This document shows, piece by piece, positions 54,876 through 63,339 of a DNA stretch of 64,000 bases (the first letter of the stretch is position 1; every line of letters begins with the position of its first letter). The notes under the pieces are model-generated. The model searched no databases, was not told where the DNA came from, and was given only the letters and a program-made list of their open reading frames with translations. This DNA comes from Duganella sp. SG902. GTDB taxonomy: Bacteria; Pseudomonadota; Gammaproteobacteria; Burkholderiales; Burkholderiaceae_D. The DNA is taken from NCBI RefSeq assembly GCF_013376005.1, contig NZ_JABMJK010000002.1, forward strand, positions 496,001 through 560,000, written 5' to 3'. A program made the translations under genes and the position numbers.

Positions 54876-55849
54876 AACTCGCTACCCTGAAAGACGGCAC
54901 CCGCGATGGCCAGCTGATGGTGGTCTCGCGCGACCTGAAAAGCGCGCAACTGGCCGACGGCGTGGCCCGCACCTTGCAGCGCGCCCTCGACGATTGGACC
55001 TTCATCTCCCCGCAACTCGATGCCATCTACCAGGAACTGAACCGTGGCGGCGGCCGCCGCAGCTTCGATTTCGACCCCGCCAACTGCATGGCGCCGCTGC
55101 CGCGCGCGTTCCAGTGGGCCGACGGTTCGGCCTACGTCAACCACGTCGAGCTGGTGCGCAAGGCGCGCGGCGCCGAGATGCCGGCCTCGTTCTGGGAGGA
55201 GCCGTTGATGTACCAGGGCGGCAGCGACGATTTCCTTGGCCCGACCGATGACATCGTGCTGGCGCGCGAAGAATGGGGCATCGATTTCGAAGCGGAAGTG
55301 TGCGTGATCACCGACGATGTGCCCATGGGCGCCACCGCCGACCAGGCCCACCAGCGCATCCGCCTGCTGATGCTGGCGAATGACGTGTCGCTGCGCAATC
55401 TGATTCCGGAGGAGCTGGCCAAGGGCTTTGGCTTCCTGCAGTCCAAGCCCGCCACCAGCTTTTCGCCGGTGGCGGTCACGCCGGACGAGCTGGGCGACGC
55501 CTGGAAGGGCGGCAAGGTGCACCTGCCGCTGCTGTCGACCTGGAACGACAAGCTGGTCGGCAAGCCGCAGGCCGGCGTCGACATGGTGTTCAATTTCCCG
55601 CAACTGATCGCCCACCTGGCCAAGACCCGCAATGTGCGCGCCGGTTCCATCGTCGGTTCCGGCACCGTGTCCAACAAGGACAGCAAAAAGGGTTATTCCT
55701 GCATCGCCGAGCAGCGCTGCCTGGAAATGATCGCCGGCGGCGAGCCGGTCACGCCGTTCATGGCGTTCGGCGACACCATCCGCATTGAGATGCTGGATGA
55801 CGGCAAATCGGTATTTGGCGCGATTGCCCAAACCATCAAGCAAGCCTGA
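54872..55849 (+). CDS. Fumarylacetoacetate-hydrolase family protein
   Basis: A 325-residue member of the FAH family with the metal-site pattern: Glu residues in GIDFEAEVCVITDDV, Asp in LMLANDVSLRNL, and Lys/Thr in FLQSKPATSFSPVAV and SGTVSN. It could cleave a C-C bond in aromatic or tyrosine breakdown, but no catabolic genes adjoin it and the family includes many enzymes of unknown substrate. It is translationally coupled to the pseudouridine synthase gene. Confidence 0.88.
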   Translation: MKLATLKDGTRDGQLMVVSRDLKSAQLADGVARTLQRALDDWTFISPQLDAIYQELNRGGGRRSFDFDPANCMAPLPRAFQWADGSAYVNHVELVRKARGAEMPASFWEEPLMYQGGSDDFLGPTDDIVLAREEWGIDFEAEVCVITDDVPMGATADQAHQRIRLLMLANDVSLRNLIPEELAKGFGFLQSKPATSFSPVAVTPDELGDAWKGGKVHLPLLSTWNDKLVGKPQAGVDMVFNFPQLIAHLAKTRNVRAGSIVGSGTVSNKDSKKGYSCIAEQRCLEMIAGGEPVTPFMAFGDTIRIEMLDDGKSVFGAIAQTIKQA

Positions 55850-55879
55850 GTTTCCTGCCGTATTCAATCGATGATCTTT

Positions 55880-55905
55880 CCCTGCCGCAATCCATAATGG
55901 CAGGG
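55880..55905 (+). other. Hairpin in the flhB leader / promoter region
   Basis: CCCTGCC (55880-55886) pairs with GGCAGGG (55899-55905). CATAAT inside the loop could be a -10 element. The word ATAATGG followed by an AG two bases later recurs upstream of flhF (60302 onward), so both sites may be bound by the same regulator. Confidence 0.4.
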
Positions 55906-55936
55906 TCGAGATCAACTTTAGCAGCAGGCAGACCCC

Positions 55937-57124
55937 ATGGCAGAAGACAGCGACGCCGAAAAGACCGAACCCGCGTCAGCGAAGCGCCTCGAGCAGGCGC
56001 GCGAGGAAGGCGACGTTCCCCGATCGCGGGAAGTGGCGACGTTTACCGTGCTGATGGCGGCGGGCGCCGGCCTGTGGGCCACCGGCGACGGCCTGATCCG
56101 CCAGTTGCAGGCGGTGCTGGTGTCCGGCCTCAAGCTGGACCAGGAGCAAATCTTCAACGCCGACGTGCTGTTCCACCGCATCGCGCTGGACGTGGTGCAG
56201 GTGCTGCTCGCCTGTCTGCCGCTGGGTGTCGCGGTGATGATCGTGGCGCTGGCCTCGCCGATGCTGGTCGGCGGCTGGCTGTTCAGCGGCAAGGCGTTCA
56301 TGCCCAACTTTAACAAGCTCAATCCCGTCAACGGCATCGGCAATATGTTCTCGACCAATGCGCTGGTCGAGCTGGTGAAAGCCATCCTGAAAACCATCGT
56401 GGTCGGTTTTGTGACCTGGCTGGTGGTGCTCAAATACAAGGACGCGGTGATCGGCCTGTCGGTCGAGCCGCTCAAGCTGGGCATCGGCCACACGCTCAAC
56501 ATGCTGGCCTCCAGCTTCATGTTCATCGTCGGCGCGCTGGGCCTGATCGCCGCCATCGACGGGCCGTACCAGATGTGGCATTACGCGAACAAGCTTAAGA
56601 TGACCCGTCAGGAGCTGATCCAGGAATCCAAGGAATCCGACGGTAATCCCCAGATCAAGGGCAAGATTCGCCAGCTGCAGCGCGAGATGGCCAAGCGCCG
56701 CATGATGGCCGACGTGCCGACCGCCGACGTGGTGGTGACCAACCCGACCCACTACGCGGTCGCGCTCAAGTACAACGATGGCATGCGCGGCGCCCCCAAG
56801 GTCGTGGCCAAGGGCACCGACGAGGTGGCCGCCAAGATCCGCGAAATCGCCAAGGAGCACAAGGTCACGCTGCTGGAGGCGCCGGCGCTGGCGCGGGCGC
56901 TGCACAAGCACACCGAGATCGGCGACGAGATTCCGGAACAGCTGTACGCGGCCGTGGCCGAGGTGCTGGCCTACGTCTTCCAGCTGCGCCTGTTCAGCAG
57001 CGGCAAGGGCAAGTATCCGGACAAGCCGCAAAAACTCGACGTGCCGCCAACCATGGACCCGCTCGATCCGGCCTTCATCCCCAAGCATGGCAACCCAGAT
57101 TTGAATAACGGAGCATCCGCATGA
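55937..57124 (+). CDS. flhB: Flagellar export switch protein FlhB
   Basis: Membrane component of the flagellar type III export gate that switches substrate class after self-cleavage. The 395-residue protein has four membrane helices (between about 30 and 210) and a cytoplasmic domain with the autocleavage site NPTH in VVVTNPTHYAVALKY. The N-terminus (AEDSDAEKTEPASAKRLEQAREEGDVPRSRE) is typical. Its stop overlaps the flhA start by 4 bases. Confidence 0.98.
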   Translation: MAEDSDAEKTEPASAKRLEQAREEGDVPRSREVATFTVLMAAGAGLWATGDGLIRQLQAVLVSGLKLDQEQIFNADVLFHRIALDVVQVLLACLPLGVAVMIVALASPMLVGGWLFSGKAFMPNFNKLNPVNGIGNMFSTNALVELVKAILKTIVVGFVTWLVVLKYKDAVIGLSVEPLKLGIGHTLNMLASSFMFIVGALGLIAAIDGPYQMWHYANKLKMTRQELIQESKESDGNPQIKGKIRQLQREMAKRRMMADVPTADVVVTNPTHYAVALKYNDGMRGAPKVVAKGTDEVAAKIREIAKEHKVTLLEAPALARALHKHTEIGDEIPEQLYAAVAEVLAYVFQLRLFSSGKGKYPDKPQKLDVPPTMDPLDPAFIPKHGNPDLNNGASA

Positions 57125-59244
57125 ACGCCCTCAGCAACGTGAAACTGCCGCCATGGCTGCAAGGCCTGGCCACCGCGCAGAACAAGGCCAGCCTGGCGGC
57201 GCCGATCCTGATCATCATGCTGCTGGCGATGATGATCCTGCCGCTGCCGGCCTTCGTGCTGGACTTGTTCTTCAGCTTCAATATCGCGCTGTCCATCATC
57301 GTGCTGCTGACCGCGCTGTACACGGTCAAGCCGCTGGACTTCATGGCCTTCCCGACCATTCTGCTGTTGTCGACCATGCTGCGGCTGGCGCTGAACGTCG
57401 GCTCGACCCGCGTGGTGCTGACCGAGGGCCATACCGGCGCCGACGCGGCCGGCAAGGTGATTGAAGCGTTTGGCCACTTCCTGATCGGCGGTAACTACAC
57501 GGTTGGTATCGTGGTGTTCATCATCCTGACCATCATCAACTTCGTGGTGGTGACCAAGGGCGCCGGCCGCATCGCCGAGGTGGGCGCGCGTTTCGCCCTG
57601 GACGCGATGCCGGGCAAGCAGATGGCGATCGACGCCGACCTCAACGCCGGCCTGATCGGCGAGGCCGAGGCCAAGAAGCGCCGCAGCGAGGTGTCGATGG
57701 AGGCCGAGTTCTACGGCGCCATGGACGGTGCCTCGAAATATGTGCGCGGCGACGCCATCGCCGGTATTCTGGTGACGGTGATTAACGTGGTGGGCGGCCT
57801 GCTGGTGGGCGTGATCCAGCACGACATGCCGTTCGCCGACGCCATCAAGAACTACACGCTGCTGGCCATCGGCGACGGCCTGGTGGCGCAGATTCCCTCG
57901 CTGGTGATTTCGATCGCTGCCGGTATCGTGGTGTCGCGCGTGGCCAGCGACCAGGACATCGGTTCGCAACTGATGGGGCAATTGTTCGCCAAGCCGCAGG
58001 TCATGTATATCACCGGCGCCATCATCGGTGGCATGGGCCTGATTCCGGGCATGCCCAACCTGGTGTTCCTGCTGCTGGGCGCGACGCTGGGCGGCGCCGG
58101 CTACCTGATGGGCAAGCGCGCGGTCGAGAAAACCACGGCCGAAGTCGCCGCGGCCGAGGCCGCGGCGCCGGCCGCCGCCGCCGCGGCCGAGCAGGAGGAG
58201 GCCAGCTGGCAGGACGTGATGCCGGTCGACACGCTGGGCCTGGAAGTGGGTTACCGCCTGATTCCCTTGGTGGACAAGACCCAGGGTGGCGAGCTGCTCA
58301 AGCGCATCAAGGGCATCCGCAAGAAGTTCGCGCAGGAGGTCGGCTTCCTGGCGCCGCCGGTGCACATCCGCGACAACCTGGAGTTGAAGCCGTCGGCCTA
58401 CCGCATCGCGCTCAAGGGCGTGGAGGTGGGCACCGGCGAGGCCTACAACGGCCAGTTCCTGGCCATCAATCCGGGCATGGCGACCGGCACGCTGCAGGGC
58501 ATGGTGACCACCGATCCGGCGTTTGGCCTGCCGGCGGTGTGGATCGACGCCAACCTGCGCGACCAGGCGCAGGGCATGGGGTATACCGTGGTGGACGCCG
58601 GCACGGTGGTGGCCACGCACCTGAATCACCTGATCACCACCCACGCGTCCGAGCTGCTGGGCCGCGCCGAGGTGCAGGCCTTGCTGGATCACCTGGGCAA
58701 GGAGGCGCCCAAGCTGGTGGAGGATCTGGTGCCGAAGCTGATACCGCTGTCGACGCTGCAGAAGGTGTTGCAGAATCTGCTGGCCGAGGGGGTGCACATC
58801 CGCGACATGCGCAGCATCATCGAGACGCTGGCCGAGCACGCGGCGTACACGCAGGACGCCGGCGACCTGACCGCGCTGGTGCGCATCGCGCTGGGCCGGG
58901 CCATCGTGCAGCAGCTGTTCCCGGGCGCGGGCGAGCTGTCGGTGATGACGCTGGACAATCGCCTGGAGCGTTTGCTGATGCAGGCGCTGGCGGCCAGCGG
59001 CCCGGACGGCGCCGGCATCGAGCCGGGCCTGGCCGACACCATCGCCCAGCAGGCGCAGCAGGCGGCGGCGCAGCAGGAGGCGCTGGGCCTGACGCCGGTG
59101 CTGCTGGTGCCGGGGCCGTTGCGGGCCTTGCTGTCGCGCTTCCTGCGCCGCGCCTTGCCGCAGCTGAAAGTGCTGTCGCACGCCGAGATCCCGGAAAGTA
59201 AGACCATCCGCGTCACCGCGCTGGTGGGCCAGCAACCGGCCTGA
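57121..59244 (+). CDS. flhA: Flagellar export gate protein FlhA
   Basis: The largest export-gate protein, 707 residues. About eight membrane helices fill the first 330 residues, including the FHIPEP signature region (PTILLLSTMLRLALNVGSTR and the AGRIAEVGARFALDAMPGKQMAID loop). The cytoplasmic domain (about 365-700) binds chaperone-substrate complexes. An Ala/Glu-rich linker (about 340-360) joins the two. The next flagellar gene, flhF, is displaced by an inserted nuclease gene. Confidence 0.98.
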   Translation: MNALSNVKLPPWLQGLATAQNKASLAAPILIIMLLAMMILPLPAFVLDLFFSFNIALSIIVLLTALYTVKPLDFMAFPTILLLSTMLRLALNVGSTRVVLTEGHTGADAAGKVIEAFGHFLIGGNYTVGIVVFIILTIINFVVVTKGAGRIAEVGARFALDAMPGKQMAIDADLNAGLIGEAEAKKRRSEVSMEAEFYGAMDGASKYVRGDAIAGILVTVINVVGGLLVGVIQHDMPFADAIKNYTLLAIGDGLVAQIPSLVISIAAGIVVSRVASDQDIGSQLMGQLFAKPQVMYITGAIIGGMGLIPGMPNLVFLLLGATLGGAGYLMGKRAVEKTTAEVAAAEAAAPAAAAAAEQEEASWQDVMPVDTLGLEVGYRLIPLVDKTQGGELLKRIKGIRKKFAQEVGFLAPPVHIRDNLELKPSAYRIALKGVEVGTGEAYNGQFLAINPGMATGTLQGMVTTDPAFGLPAVWIDANLRDQAQGMGYTVVDAGTVVATHLNHLITTHASELLGRAEVQALLDHLGKEAPKLVEDLVPKLIPLSTLQKVLQNLLAEGVHIRDMRSIIETLAEHAAYTQDAGDLTALVRIALGRAIVQQLFPGAGELSVMTLDNRLERLLMQALAASGPDGAGIEPGLADTIAQQAQQAAAQQEALGLTPVLLVPGPLRALLSRFLRRALPQLKVLSHAEIPESKTIRVTALVGQQPA

Positions 59245-59293
59245 GTTTGATCCAGCGCGCGGCGCGGCCATACGGGCAGCTTAGACTGCCTGC

Positions 59294-60247
59294 ATGGATG
59301 ACGACTACGACACGCCATGGAAGGAAGTGGTCACACGCTACTTCCCCGAATTCATGGCCTTTTATTTTCCCGACGCACACGCGCTGATCGACTGGTCGCG
59401 CCCGTATGATTTTCTCGATCAGGAGCTGGCCTCACTATCGCGCGGTGCGGCGGTCGGCAAGCGCCTGCTCGACAAGCTGGCGCGTGTGCATGTGTTGGAC
59501 GGTGGCGAACAATGGGTGCTGCTGCACCTGGAGGTGCAAGGCTGGCGCGACAGCGCCTTTGCCGAGCGCATCTTTATTTACCACTACCGTGTGTACGACC
59601 GCTACCGCAAACCGTTGGCCAGCATGGCGGTGCTGGCGGACAGTGGCAAGGAATGGCGCCCATCCACGTTTGCGTATGCCCAGTTGGGCTGCGAGATGCG
59701 CTTGATTTTTCCGATCGTGAAGCTGCGGGATCATGCAGATCGCTTGCCGGAATTGCTGGCGCATCCAAGTCCGTTTGCACTAGTGACGGCGGCGCATTTG
59801 CTGACACAGCAAACCCGCCGCAATGCCGGGCAGCGCCGCGCAGCCAAGTGGTGCCTGACCAAGCTTCTGTACAGACGCCGCTGGGAGAAGCGGCGTATCA
59901 TCGATTTCTATCATGCGATCGACTGGATGATGCGCTTGCCTGAAGCACTCGATGCGCAATTCAGGGACGATGTCCATGCCTTGGAAAGGAGTGAAGCTAT
60001 GCCTTACATAAATAACTTTGAACGTGCCGGAAGGAAGATCGGCAGGCGGGAAGGGTTGCAAGAAGGGCGGCAAGAAGGGCGGCAAGAAGGGCGTTCCACC
60101 TTGCTTGCCGCCATGCTGACCAAGCGCTTCGGCGCGCTGGATGCGGTGGTGATGGCGCGGTTGGCGACGGCGGATGCGGAGCGGCTGTCCACATGGGCGT
60201 TGAATATGCTCGATGCCCGCACGCTGGACGAGGTTTTCCGCGACTGA
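59294..60247 (+). CDS. Rpn-family (PDDEXK) nuclease / putative transposase-like protein
   Basis: A 317-residue protein of the Rpn/YhgA-like family. The nuclease core is near the N-terminus: DWSRPYDFLDQEL, then QWVLLHLEVQGWRDSAFAERIFIYHYRVYDRY with the E-x-Q catalytic pattern. The C-terminal part contains a run of EGRQ repeats encoded by tandem 12-base units and then a DUF4351-like end (LLAAMLTKRFGAL...LSTWALNMLDARTLDEVF). Rpn proteins promote recombination and are linked to defence or selfish spread. It lies between flhA and flhF, which are normally adjacent, so it is an insertion. Confidence 0.87.
   Translation: MDDDYDTPWKEVVTRYFPEFMAFYFPDAHALIDWSRPYDFLDQELASLSRGAAVGKRLLDKLARVHVLDGGEQWVLLHLEVQGWRDSAFAERIFIYHYRVYDRYRKPLASMAVLADSGKEWRPSTFAYAQLGCEMRLIFPIVKLRDHADRLPELLAHPSPFALVTAAHLLTQQTRRNAGQRRAAKWCLTKLLYRRRWEKRRIIDFYHAIDWMMRLPEALDAQFRDDVHALERSEAMPYINNFERAGRKIGRREGLQEGRQEGRQEGRSTLLAAMLTKRFGALDAVVMARLATADAERLSTWALNMLDARTLDEVFRD
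60050..60093 (+). repeat. 12-base tandem repeat inside the Rpn-like gene
   Basis: Units GAAGGGTTGCAA, GAAGGGCGGCAA, GAAGGGCGGCAA and a partial GAAGGGCG, encoding EGLQ/EGRQ/EGRQ/EGR. Copy number could change by slippage without shifting the frame. Confidence 0.85.
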
Positions 60248-60355
60248 ATTGCGGCCCATTTCCGGCCTTGTTCGTCAGATCGTTTCCAGATTGCATCGTC
60301 AATAATGGAAGCATAGGAGTGAAGCTGCTCCATTTGCTTTCCACGAGAGACGGTC

Positions 60356-61795
60356 ATGAACGTTAAAAAATTTACCGCGTCGACTTCCCGCGAAGCGCTG
60401 CGCAAAGTCCGCGAATCGCTCGGCCCCGACGCCGTGATCCTGTCCAACCGCCAGGCCGACGGCGTGGTTGAAATCCTCGCCCTCGCCAACGACGATGCCG
60501 CCTCGCTGGCCATGCCGGCGCCGCACTCGCCGATGGCGGAACCGGCGCCGTCGCTGGACCTCGGCATCAACGCCATCGCCGCTCCCCCCGCCGGCCGCGT
60601 CGAACCGCGCTTTGAGGACGAGTTGCCGCACATGTCGCCGCCGGTGGCGGCCAAGCCGGCCAGCCTGCCGCAGCAGCCGCAACGCCGCGTGGTCGCCTCG
60701 CATTCCTCGCTGGCCACCAAGGTCGCCGCCGCCGCGCCGGCGCAGCCACAACCCAAGGCCGCGCCGTCGATCGACGCCGACCAGATCGCCGCCATGGTCA
60801 GCGCCGCCGTCGCCAGCGCCAAGGAATCGGCCGCCGCCGAAATGAGCGGCATGATGAGCGAGCTGCGCGCCATGCGCGGCATGATGGAAACCCAGCTGGC
60901 CGAGCTGTCGTGGGGCGCCACCCAGGCGCGCGAGCCGCACAAGACCGCCGTGCTGCGCTCGATGCTGGCGGCCGGCTTCTCGGCCAGCCTGGCGCGCTAC
61001 CTGATCGAAAAACTGCCGGCCAATCAGCGCGACGCCGCCGACAGCCTGCGCTGGATGAAGACCGTCCTGGCGCGCAATCTGCAAACCATGGCCAATGAGG
61101 ACGCGCTGATCGACCAGGGCGGCGTGTTCGCGCTGGTCGGCCCGACCGGCGTCGGCAAGACCACCAGCACCGCCAAACTGGCCGCGCGTTGCGTGATGCG
61201 CCACGGCCCCGACAAGCTGGCCTTGATCACCACCGACGCCTACCGTATCGGCGCCCACGAACAGCTGCGCATCTACGGCAAGATCCTGGGCGTGATGGTG
61301 CATTCGGTCAAGGACGAGGCCGACCTGCGCATCGCCCTCAAGGAACTGAAGAACAAGCACACGGTGCTGATCGACACCGTCGGCGTCAGCCAGCGCGACC
61401 AGATGGTGACCGAGCAAGTCTCCATGCTGCAAGGCGCGGACGCCAACGTCAAACGCCTGCTGTGCCTGAACGCCACCGCCACCCAGGACACCCTGAGCGA
61501 GGTGGTGCGCGCCTACCAGGGCAGCGGCCTGGCCGGCTGCATCATGACCAAGCTGGACGAGGCGGCCGCCATCGGCAACGTGCTGGACGTGGTGATCCGC
61601 CACAAGCTCAACCTGTTCTACGTGTCGAACGGCCAGCGCGTGCCGGAAGACCTGCACCTGGCCGACCCGGCCTACCTGATCGACCGCGCTTTCAAGTTGA
61701 AACGCGAGCTCGTCAACACCCAGTACCAGGACGCCGAACTGCCGCTGTTGATGAGCAACGATCACAAAGCACTGCGCGAGGTGCACCTTGGCTAA
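60356..61795 (+). CDS. flhF: Flagellar SRP-type GTPase FlhF
   Basis: GTPase that fixes the site and number of (usually polar) flagella, 479 residues. The N-terminal B domain (MNVKKFTASTSREALRKVRESLGPDAVILSN) is followed by a long Ala/Pro linker (about 50-150), then the N and G domains with P-loop GPTGVGKTTSTAKL (about 261), TTDAYRIGAHEQLRIY, DTVGVSQRD and TKLDEAAAIGNVLD. It overlaps the fleN start by 8 bases. Confidence 0.97.
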   Translation: MNVKKFTASTSREALRKVRESLGPDAVILSNRQADGVVEILALANDDAASLAMPAPHSPMAEPAPSLDLGINAIAAPPAGRVEPRFEDELPHMSPPVAAKPASLPQQPQRRVVASHSSLATKVAAAAPAQPQPKAAPSIDADQIAAMVSAAVASAKESAAAEMSGMMSELRAMRGMMETQLAELSWGATQAREPHKTAVLRSMLAAGFSASLARYLIEKLPANQRDAADSLRWMKTVLARNLQTMANEDALIDQGGVFALVGPTGVGKTTSTAKLAARCVMRHGPDKLALITTDAYRIGAHEQLRIYGKILGVMVHSVKDEADLRIALKELKNKHTVLIDTVGVSQRDQMVTEQVSMLQGADANVKRLLCLNATATQDTLSEVVRAYQGSGLAGCIMTKLDEAAAIGNVLDVVIRHKLNLFYVSNGQRVPEDLHLADPAYLIDRAFKLKRELVNTQYQDAELPLLMSNDHKALREVHLG

Positions 61796-62588
61796 CTTCA
61801 ACTTCGACCAGGCGGAGGGACTGCGCCGCATGCTGGCGGGGCCGCGGCCCCGCATCGTCACCTTCCTGTCGGCCGCGCCGCAGGACGACAAGGGGTCCAT
61901 GCTGGTCAACCTGGGCGCCTCGCTGGCGCGCGCCGGCAACGACGTGCTGATCGTCGACGCCTGCGCCAGCGCCCACGGCGTGGCCTCGCGGCTCGGCGTC
62001 GACGGCGGCCACAGCCTGTTGAACGTGGCGCGCCAGGAGTGCGGTCTGAATCAGGTGATCCACCAGCTGCCGCAAGGTTTCGCTGTGGCGTCCATGACAC
62101 GCGGCGCGGCGCGCTCCGGCCCCGACGAGACGCGCCGCCTGGCCAAGGCGTTCGACGTGATGGCCAAGCAAACCGGCATGGTGCTGGTCGACGGCGAATT
62201 CGACGGCGAGGCGTTCCCGGTGCCGGTCATGGCCAGCTCGGAAATCGTGGTGCAGGTGTCGAATAGCGCTACCTCGATCAAGGCCGCCTACAGTATGATT
62301 AAGCGCCTGAACCAGGAACTGGGCCGGCGCCCGTTCGGGATTCTGGTCACCGGGGCTTCCGAATCGGAGGCAAAGGTGGTATACGATAATATGGCACAGG
62401 CGGCCAGCCGTTACCTGGCGGTCAACCTGGTTTCCATGGGCTCGGTGCCGGCGGACGAATACCTGCAACGCGCGGCGCGCTTGGGGCGCGCGGTGGTGGA
62501 CGCGTTTCCGCTGGCCGGGGCTTCAGTCGCGTTCCGTCAACTGGCGGGGCGCTTCGCGCTGGGGGGGAACAGCCAACTCAGCGCTTAA
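61788..62588 (+). CDS. fleN: FleN/FlhG-type MinD-like protein with eroded P-loop
   Basis: A 266-residue MinD-family regulator of flagellar number. The N-terminal helix FDQAEGLRRML matches the FlhF-activating DQAxGLR motif. The ATP site is altered: where family members have KGGxGKT, this reads APQDDKGS (about residues 30-37), keeping one Lys but losing the glycines, the signature Lys and the Thr. The later Asp-containing segment is DACASAHG, not the usual DADLGLAN. Either ATP binding is lost or greatly changed, while FlhF stimulation may persist. It starts inside the 3' end of flhF. Confidence 0.88.
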   Translation: MANFNFDQAEGLRRMLAGPRPRIVTFLSAAPQDDKGSMLVNLGASLARAGNDVLIVDACASAHGVASRLGVDGGHSLLNVARQECGLNQVIHQLPQGFAVASMTRGAARSGPDETRRLAKAFDVMAKQTGMVLVDGEFDGEAFPVPVMASSEIVVQVSNSATSIKAAYSMIKRLNQELGRRPFGILVTGASESEAKVVYDNMAQAASRYLAVNLVSMGSVPADEYLQRAARLGRAVVDAFPLAGASVAFRQLAGRFALGGNSQLSA

Positions 62589-62607
62589 TTAATATAAAAA
62601 TATTCGA

Positions 62608-63339
62608 ATGTACACGGTAAAAGGGAAAGCGGACAAGGACACCTTGCTGACGGAGCACATGCCGTTGGTCAAGCGCCTGGCCCACCACATGAAGGCGAAA
62701 CTGCCGCCCAGCGTCGAAGTCGACGATCTGGTGCAAGCCGGAATGATCGGCCTGTTGGACGCCATCAGCCGTTACGAAGAAACCCATGGCGCGCAATTTG
62801 AAACCTACGCGGTGCTGCGCATCCGCGGCGCCATGCTGGATGAATTGCGCAACAGCGATTGGCTGCCGCGCTCGCTGCGGCAGAACATGCGCAAGGTCGA
62901 GGCCGCGATGTCGACGCTGCAGCAGCGCCTGGGCCGGCCGCCTAGCGAATCGGAAGTGGCCAAGTCGCTCAAGCTGTCGCTGGCCGACTACCAGGAGATG
63001 CTGTCGGACGGCGGCGGCCACCAGCTGGTGTATTACGAGGATTTCCATGACGACGACGGCAACGACAGTTTCCTCGACCGTTACGCCTCGGACGACGAGG
63101 CCGACCCGCTGCGCTCGCTGCTGGACGGCGACTTCCGCCAGGCCGTGATCGACGCCATCGACGCCTTGCCGGAGCGCGAAAAAATGCTGATGGGCCTGTA
63201 TTACGAAGAGGAGCTCAACTTGAAAGAAATCGGCGCCGTGATGGGTGTCTCCGAATCGCGCGTATCGCAGTTGCATACGCAAGCCGTGGCGCGCCTGCGC
63301 GCCTCACTCCGGGAGCGGTCTTGGACTGGGCCAGCGTAG
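62608..63339 (+). CDS. fliA: Flagellar sigma factor FliA (sigma-28)
   Basis: A 243-residue sigma factor for late flagellar and chemotaxis genes. It shows region 2 (LVKRLAHHMKAKLPPSVEVDDLVQAGMIGLLDAISRYE, AVLRIRGAMLDELR), region 3 and region 4 (EREKMLMGLYYEEELNLKEIGAVMGVSESRVSQLHTQAVARLR). It follows fleN by 19 bases and its 3' end overlaps the motC start by 19 bases. Confidence 0.97.
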   Translation: MYTVKGKADKDTLLTEHMPLVKRLAHHMKAKLPPSVEVDDLVQAGMIGLLDAISRYEETHGAQFETYAVLRIRGAMLDELRNSDWLPRSLRQNMRKVEAAMSTLQQRLGRPPSESEVAKSLKLSLADYQEMLSDGGGHQLVYYEDFHDDDGNDSFLDRYASDDEADPLRSLLDGDFRQAVIDAIDALPEREKMLMGLYYEEELNLKEIGAVMGVSESRVSQLHTQAVARLRASLRERSWTGPA

